From contig JAQGDQ010001772.1 in assembly GCA_030141605.1 (NCBI GenBank), positions 1 to 26,041 on the forward strand: DNA of 26,041 nucleotides, written 5' to 3'. The notes below the pieces were generated by a model. The model was not told the DNA's origin. It did no database searches and worked only from the letters and a program-made list of their open reading frames with translations. Positions 20,458-26,041 of this stretch are shown here, piece by piece (positions within the stretch are counted from its first letter, which is position 1; the number at the start of each line of letters is the position of its first letter). This DNA comes from Tubiluchus corallicola. Taxonomy: Eukaryota > Priapulida > Priapulimorpha > Priapulimorphida > Tubiluchidae. A program made the position numbers and the translations under genes.

Positions 20458-20547
20458 CCAAGATGGCGGCTAAGATGGCGGCAAACTTTGCACAAAATAA
20501 CGGAATTGGTCATTATAGTCAAATAGCAGCCATCTTTTTTGACGTCA
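20458..20547. promoter_or_regulatory. YY1-like triplet with CRE-like site
   Basis: AAGATGGCGGC occurs twice head-to-tail (20460-20470, 20472-20482), gcagccatctt (20526-20536) is a near match in the opposite orientation, and a perfect palindromic TGACGTCA (CRE) follows at 20540-20547. Such YY1 sites commonly sit at transcription starts of genes and of LINE 5' ends. No coding frame that I recognise begins on either side. Confidence 0.45.
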
Positions 20548-20837
20548 TAATGGACCCTTCGCAGTGATCAAATTTCGGCCTAATTTGGTATGATATTCTC
20601 TGTACAAATATTACCAGAATTTACCAAATATTAACACAAAAGCGTTTTCTTGTAATCTTTGAGAATTAAGGCTATTTTTTCCATTATATTGACACTACTA
20701 TAAAGTGATTGAATTTCTTATTTCACTTCAATTCGAGCTGTTATCAAAAGCAAATGCCTAATGTTTCAAAGCCTGATATTCCATGCTTGCAATGTGATTC
20801 TTTATTTTTATACAATTTTGATATATGTATAAACGTC

Positions 20838-20919
<82 letters not shown>
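20838..20919. repeat. (AAT) microsatellite, about 27 units
   Basis: Uninterrupted AAT units. The poly-Asn frame that crosses it is an artefact of the repeat. Confidence 0.98.
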
Positions 20920-20920
<1 letters not shown>

Positions 20921-21022
20921 CGTAAATATTACACCTCGCCAGAGGACTTATTTTGCTTGTTAATTATTTCGCCAGTCACTCTGTCGTTATACATATAAGA
21001 AATAGTCCTAAATACAGGCAGT

Positions 21023-21117
21023 ACACATATATACAGTGTACACTTTGCCATGGCATCGTTCTGCCAGATATCATTTCTGTAGTGTACCATTTCGTCAGAT
21101 AACTGTTTTGCCAGTCT
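21023..21117 (-). repeat. inverted repeat, left arm
   Basis: Read on the minus strand it runs agactggcaaaac ... tctgacgaaatggtac ... tggcagaacgatgcc ... tatatgtgt, matching 22457-22537 at about 75% with one 15-bp gap. The region is built of loose TGGC(G/A)AAA-type subrepeats, which also occur just outside the arm (about 20970). Confidence 0.65.
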
Positions 21118-21700
21118 ATTCCTTCGCTATTGCTTAAGTAGAGATGGTGTTTCAAAGTTTCCAATGAATATAACTACGTTTAGCCTCGTTTCATTGGCTG
21201 AAAATAATGGAATATTAAATAGCTTATGACTTATTGTTTTGTTTTAACAGTTTAGAAATCTTTAGCATTTGCGTTAATATTGTTTCAAAAAATGCCATTT
21301 ATTAAAATTTTCTCAGGAAAACAACAAAAACCAAAAACAGGATAAAGAAAATGTCTACTGTTTATAATGTTTGTAGCTGCTGTTTGTTGTTGTTTTGTTA
21401 TGACAGCGACTGTGTGGCTCGTGATTGGCATAGCAACCTACCAAAGCTTTTTAAATAAAACTGCATATTTATTAAACATAGACGCAGTATAAATAGTGAG
21501 AAAAACATGCTAACTCTCAGGCTCCCAAGTCAGATTAGCTAGAGGTGCTGGCTACAATTCCTTTTGTTTAATTACCTAGCGCACTGGGCTTCTGCGCATA
21601 GCAGTTACATTATCTATCTACAGTCGTGAAGAATCCTTCTAAATGGGTCAAGCATCACGTGGTACGCCACACCGAGGTTCTGGCTTGAATCTTTAATTTA
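21118..21700. other. non-coding interior of inverted-repeat pair
   Basis: No coding frame. If the arms mark a transposon, this would be the start of its non-coding interior. Confidence 0.45.
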
Positions 21701-21781
21701 ATATTTAACCTTGAATCATCAAATTGATATTTTAATCTTTAATCATCAATTTGATATTTTAATCTTGAATCATCAATTTAA
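21701..21781. repeat. 27-bp tandem repeat, three copies
   Basis: Units starting at 21701, 21727 and 21754 share the form atatttt-aatctt-aatcatcaa-ttg. The last is incomplete. Confidence 0.85.
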
Positions 21782-22456
21782 AACACGCACTCTTTAAACT
21801 CTGCCTTTCTCGACGTTCTCAGCAAATACTCTGTCTTTATAGAAGACAAAAAAGACGTCATATAGAGGGCACCAATGAAGTGCATAAAATTGAGATTAAT
21901 ATCCCAGACCCCTTGATCATAGTCACATGGGTCACAGGCACTTGAGGTCTACTATAAATGTCCCATATTTGATCAAAGTACCAAGCCTTCGTTTTGAGTT
22001 ATCAATTAAAATATGTGTCATTGTGATGTAAACAATAACTCTTTAAACATGAAATTTTCTAAATGCGTTTGTATTTCCGGTGTGTAAAATATTTATCACA
22101 AATTTCTAGCTGAACAAAAACCGTCTTGCCATTTTAGCGTCATACTTCAAATTCTGTGTTTGTAAAGGAGATCAAATGGTGCGAACTTGTCACTCTCTTA
22201 TGAATTCTTCTTTGCACAATCATTTTAAATCAGTCACATTTGAAGATTTACGTGTCAAATAATACGGTAGGCAAAAGAGCACTTCATAAATTGTATTTGT
22301 CCTATTTCTAATATTCTCTGTTGAAATAAGACTAATGAAGTTATATGCTGGCAAAATATACCACTGTTTCTATGTATGTTGTAGTATTTCCAACATGAAT
22401 TATCAAAGTGGACTGTCGTCAGAGTCAAAGTCAAAGTAAAATTTGGCAGTTCTAAC
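21782..22456. other. non-coding interior, nothing recognised
   Basis: No frame or RNA gene seen. The run agtcagagtcaaagtcaaagt just before the right arm is a minor low-complexity patch. Confidence 0.45.
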
Positions 22457-22537
22457 AGATTGGCATACCGATAATCTGGTGAAATGATACTTTGGCAGTA
22501 CGCCGCACTGGCGAAATGTGCAACTGTCTATATGTGT
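22457..22537 (+). repeat. inverted repeat, right arm
   Basis: Partner of the left arm, in opposite orientation about 1.34 kb away. Further TGGC-type subrepeats continue to about 22735 (tagactggcgaaac at 22632, ttggcaaaatgacagactggc near 22685), so the true arm may be longer and made of a subrepeat array. Confidence 0.65.
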
Positions 22538-22739
22538 GATGCACAATTTCTAATATACAGTACTGAAATCAGAGTGACAAAACGATAGATTAGAAAACGA
22601 CACACTGTCCAATTGATATACAGGTAATATGGTAGACTGGCGAAACACTACACTGGAGAAGTTACAGTAAAATAACAAAAAAAGTTGGCAAAATGACAGA
22701 CTGGCTAGCATTGGCAGAGCGATATACAACTGTTACTAC

Positions 22740-23032
22740 CTTGGTTTGAGAACAACTTCCATATCTCAACACTCCTGTATTTTATAGCTACAAAAGTTAA
22801 GTAGCCAATGCAGCAATCGTCTGCTAAGATATTTGTGTTTCTCAGCTGCACTGCAATATTTTAGAATATCTTAGCACGCCGCATCTAAAGTCTGGGACCT
22901 GACTAAATGAGATGTCTGGGAGCTGATTAAAGTCTGACTAAATGTCAAAAGTAACATATCTGAGATGATTCACTGCATGTTGGTCCTCTACGATATAAAT
23001 AGTCTAGGTTTATGAATATAAATTCATTGTAA
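22740..23032. other. non-coding stretch, nothing recognised
   Basis: Contains a short echo of gtctgggacctgactaaatg / gtctgggagctgattaaag near 22892 and 22916, but no gene or larger repeat. Confidence 0.5.
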
Positions 23033-23097
23033 GGGAGTCGAACCCACACAACTCAGCATGAAGTACCTAAACTCCATCACTGGATCACAGTCTCACC
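23033..23097 (-). repeat. tRNA-derived SINE head (Pol III A and B boxes)
   Basis: On the minus strand, GGTTCGACTCC (plus 23034-23044) matches the Pol III B-box consensus exactly, and 32 bp upstream TGATCCAGTGA (plus 23077-23087) resembles an A box. The spacing and the intervening sequence fit a tRNA body. Acceptor-stem halves do not pair, so it is not a working tRNA. A degenerate SINE head is more likely. Its body and tail are not recognised. Confidence 0.5.
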
Positions 23098-25830
23098 ACA
23101 GAGAGATACCTGATGAATCAGTATCAATGCCAAGGCATGATCAATAAATGAGTTGATAAAATTTTGTCAGGACAGCAAACGTTGTTGCCACTCAACTACT
23201 CAGAAACTTGAGGAGGCTGTGCCACTGTTTGCCCCGTGTGAACATTGTACCACCGATCCTACTATATAGTTTATTATCTCATATGCACATCTATTTGCTG
23301 CAGCTTGTCATTCCACTTCTCTTTGACTGTAGATGCCATTTCCTCTCATTCCGTTTTCAGATTTTCAGCAATTTCTTTTCTTTTTCAGTTATAAAATGTC
23401 ATCGGGATCTCCATTTGTTGTTTTCTTAGTCGTCATCCCTGTGATTAAATTATGTATTCTCTCATAGTGCTTCTAAAATATTGACTTTTCTCAAATCTTC
23501 TAAGGGGACGCGAAACAAAGAAGAGCATTAAATTTTTTGAACTTAATCTAAACTTGCATCCTTAGTTCATTTCTTCTCGTGTTGCATTTGCTCTAAGAAA
23601 CTATTTTTAAAACATGTGAATATTTATTTCCTTTAAAAATGAGACTGTAAAACTGAAATGTATAAAATTTTCTGTCCAAATTTCTAACCAACTTCCTCAA
23701 TTCTGCACCAAACTCCTTTTTTAAGTATCCCGTGTTCTTATCTTCACGTCTGTCAAACCTGGAAAACACATTAATTATTCAACAAAGCCAAAAACATCAA
23801 CTGGGCTATTCGTACTGTTAGAACAAAGAGTCTTTTTTCATTTAATTAGCAGAACTGTTAATCACTTGTTTCTTCGCAGTTTTTTCAATCAGTCCTGTTC
23901 TTCTTTTTCCTCTTTGTTTTATTTCATTTTTACATGACAAGTCAAGATCGTGTCACTGTAGCTGCAACCCTGTCATTACAAGCAGTACAGTAGTCTCTAT
24001 ATGTGTAAATCTGCTATCCCTTACTTATTACGTGACAAGATTCGTGACCTTTAAAAAAGCTGTTTTGAATTTTTCCAGTCTGAGCTTACATTGAGTAATA
24101 TTGTCTAAAGTATTAAAAGCTCTGGTGCCGATTAATAATGCGGCCATTCTAACCACTGACCATTGAAAAACTTAAAGAACTTGTTTTTATCAATGAATCT
24201 ATAAAACACCTTAAAGATGACCCTAGATTGACAACAATTTGCATACTGTAATAGATAAACTCATGCGGTTGCAGCAATTAAAATTCAACTACCACGTCAA
24301 CTTATTGCCTTTAGTCAGATATCATTCGTCTTCTGATGTAAGTGTCATAAGTCGTGACATAAGTTGTCAAACATAGGCAAGCAAGTCGTGGGAATTTTGT
24401 GCCACATTGTCGCGATTTTCCCACGAGAAAAAAGTTCGAAATTCGTAGAAAAGTGGTAAAAGTTGCGCAGATTATTCAGAACTTCACACGATGATTAGAG
24501 ACCAGCACGACAAAGCCGGGTAGTGAGAAAATTTTCCATGGTCATAAAAAAGTGGAGGCACCGTGAAACCCTGGGTGAAAATGTCTCCAAATTGTTAAAA
24601 ATTAGTGCACAGTATTCTTAGAAAGCGTCCCACAATGTTCTCCAAGTAGGTCTCGATATTGTCGACGGATGCAACAAATAACTGACGACATATTTGTTCA
24701 TGGTTGGCAAATGTTCAGTAAACAGTGCGACACTTTAGAGAAGGTTTTGGGAGAGCGCGAGTTTTGCAGCTTTGGCGACAAACTTCGGCGATGACCGAGG
24801 CAGGTTATCGCTGACTGACTACAATGTTGTGAAAACACACCACCACAAATACATATCTTGGTCCTATCATTCCGGAATGTGCAGAGATAAGTTCAGTTGT
24901 TACAGAGTATGTTGAGGAAAAATCTTGAGATCTGTAAATTCCATGAGTTTATAAGTAAGAAAAAAGACTTCCCCTCCTGGATGAAGAAAAAACTTTTGGA
25001 TAGCTCACTAACAGCGTATGTTTTTTATAGCTGGAACAAAGAAACGCGAACACAGCGACCTATTGACGACTACGACGAACACCAGCAGATGGCTTGCGGC
25101 TATTTCAGGATCAAATGGAGCATATTTGCAGTACATTTGGACTTGGACAATCTTGGATACCATGATACCCTGGCTTAGCATATTTGGTGTATATGGACTT
25201 ATTGTCTACGAGTTTGGCAATAACTAGGGCTGTGGTATATTTTCTTAAGGAGAAAGGGCAAAAAAGGACTTACGGGTAAATTTTGTTGTTACATATAAAT
25301 TTTATTTTTATTCTGTAGCTTTTCAAATATCTTGAAAATAGGTGACAAATATAAGATTGGTCTGGTCCGGAAATTAGTAGGTTTGTCAACAGAATGGCCA
25401 TCGTAATTGATAGCTATCTTAAACAATTAGGAGGGGTATCATTAATAGTTTAGTAAAAATAAGTTAGGGCAGAGGAGATAATGAGACTAGTTATACTTTC
25501 ACAAGCTTTATTATGACTTAAATCAGTTATCATTCGCTTAGCTTCAAAGATGTGAAGGACATCCTAGCATCCAAGAAAATATTTAAGTGTCACTGTATTT
25601 TCGTTGCCATGTCAGGCCCAATGGGGCTTGTTACAGTTCAGTTCAGGTCGTCAAATAAAACGCCAGTATTCTACTAGCAAGTGACTAGACAGTAAGATTA
25701 CATAACATTTTAAAACCTTTCACTGAAAAAAATTTAAAATAAGAAAAACAGAAATGATAAAAAATCAGGAATGAAAATGCATGTTTAAAATAGTGTCACA
25801 TTAAGCAGACATTAAAACTAAGTGGCCTTT
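23098..25830. other. non-coding stretch, no supported gene
   Basis: No domain-bearing frame. Two overlapping frames at 24897-25227 (up to 93 codons) show no motif I know and lack a convincing context. The block 24390-24850 is richer in CG dinucleotides and in gtcg/cgac steps than its surroundings and may be an old unclassified transposon, but no ends or coding trace are visible. Confidence 0.5.
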
Positions 25831-25896
25831 AGAGAGAGAGGAGAGAGGAGAGAGGAGAGAGGAGAGAGGAGAGAGGAGAGAGGAGAGAGGAGAGAG

Positions 25897-25982
<86 letters not shown>

Positions 25983-26034
25983 CAGAGGGGAGAGAGAAAG
26001 AGAGCGAGAGACAGAGAGAGAGGGAGGGGGAGAA
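25831..26034. repeat. GA-rich microsatellite with 7-bp phase
   Basis: Starts as about ten units of a 7-mer (gagagag-type, appearing as gg every seventh base) to about 25910, then pure (GA) for about 65 bp, then interrupted GA with c and g substitutions up to the window edge. Homopurine on one strand. Confidence 0.97.
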
Positions 26035-26041
26035 AGCTACA

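Noticed and set aside
20709-20963. 84-aa poly-Asn frame
   Set aside because: Product of the AAT microsatellite. No flanking coding signal.
23026-23097. A functional tRNA gene
   Set aside because: The B box is perfect but acceptor halves do not pair and the T stem has mismatches, so it is at most a SINE head.
24897-25227. Two overlapping frames of 93 and 69 codons
   Set aside because: No recognisable motif, no splice or promoter context, and lengths expected by chance over 16 kb of non-coding DNA.

Overview
This is an intergenic, repeat-rich stretch of an animal nuclear genome, almost certainly an invertebrate. It is AT-rich (about one third G+C by eye) and holds no intact gene. The evidence for an animal is a BEL/Pao LTR retrotransposon (a family confined to metazoans), a Jockey/CR1-like non-LTR reverse transcriptase, a tRNA-derived SINE-like Pol III box pair and many microsatellites (ATT/ATC/GTC, AAT, CA, GA, CTG). 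The mix of microsatellites would suit a mollusc such as a cephalopod, but I cannot fix the phylum from the sequence.

Layout. 1-3537: two full copies and one truncated copy of a 1.29-kb tandem repeat that enters from beyond the left edge and does not encode a conserved protein. 3539-9544: a BEL/Pao element that has lost its 5' LTR and the start of gag. It still shows gag (DUF1759 plus zinc knuckles), DUF1758 protease, reverse transcriptase, peptidase A17/RNase H, integrase (H2C2 and DDE core), DUF5641 and a 3' LTR, in the order normal for the family. About eight stops and six frameshifts make it dead. 9545-10720: the second half of a non-LTR reverse transcriptase, starting exactly where the LTR ends. 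This suggests that the BEL element landed inside an older LINE.

10721-26041: non-coding. Within it are a three-copy dispersed repeat (14711, inverted at 16692, 18119), a second repeat pair (14116, 15860) that makes two of those copies look like one duplicated block, a CA-rich minisatellite (17378), a possible solo LTR with CCAAT, GGGCGTG, TATA-like and AATAAA elements (19149), a YY1/CRE-like cluster (20458), a pair of diverged inverted repeats 1.3 kb apart (21023 and 22457), a 27-bp tandem repeat (21701), a tRNA-like A/B box pair (23034, minus strand) and a terminal GA tract (25831).

There is no operon or pathway here. The retroelement domains once worked together as one gag-pol polyprotein but no longer can. 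I found no convincing new biological system. The points most worth a second look are the nested insertion with a missing left end, the local duplication with an inverted copy, the LTR-like promoter and the inverted-repeat element.
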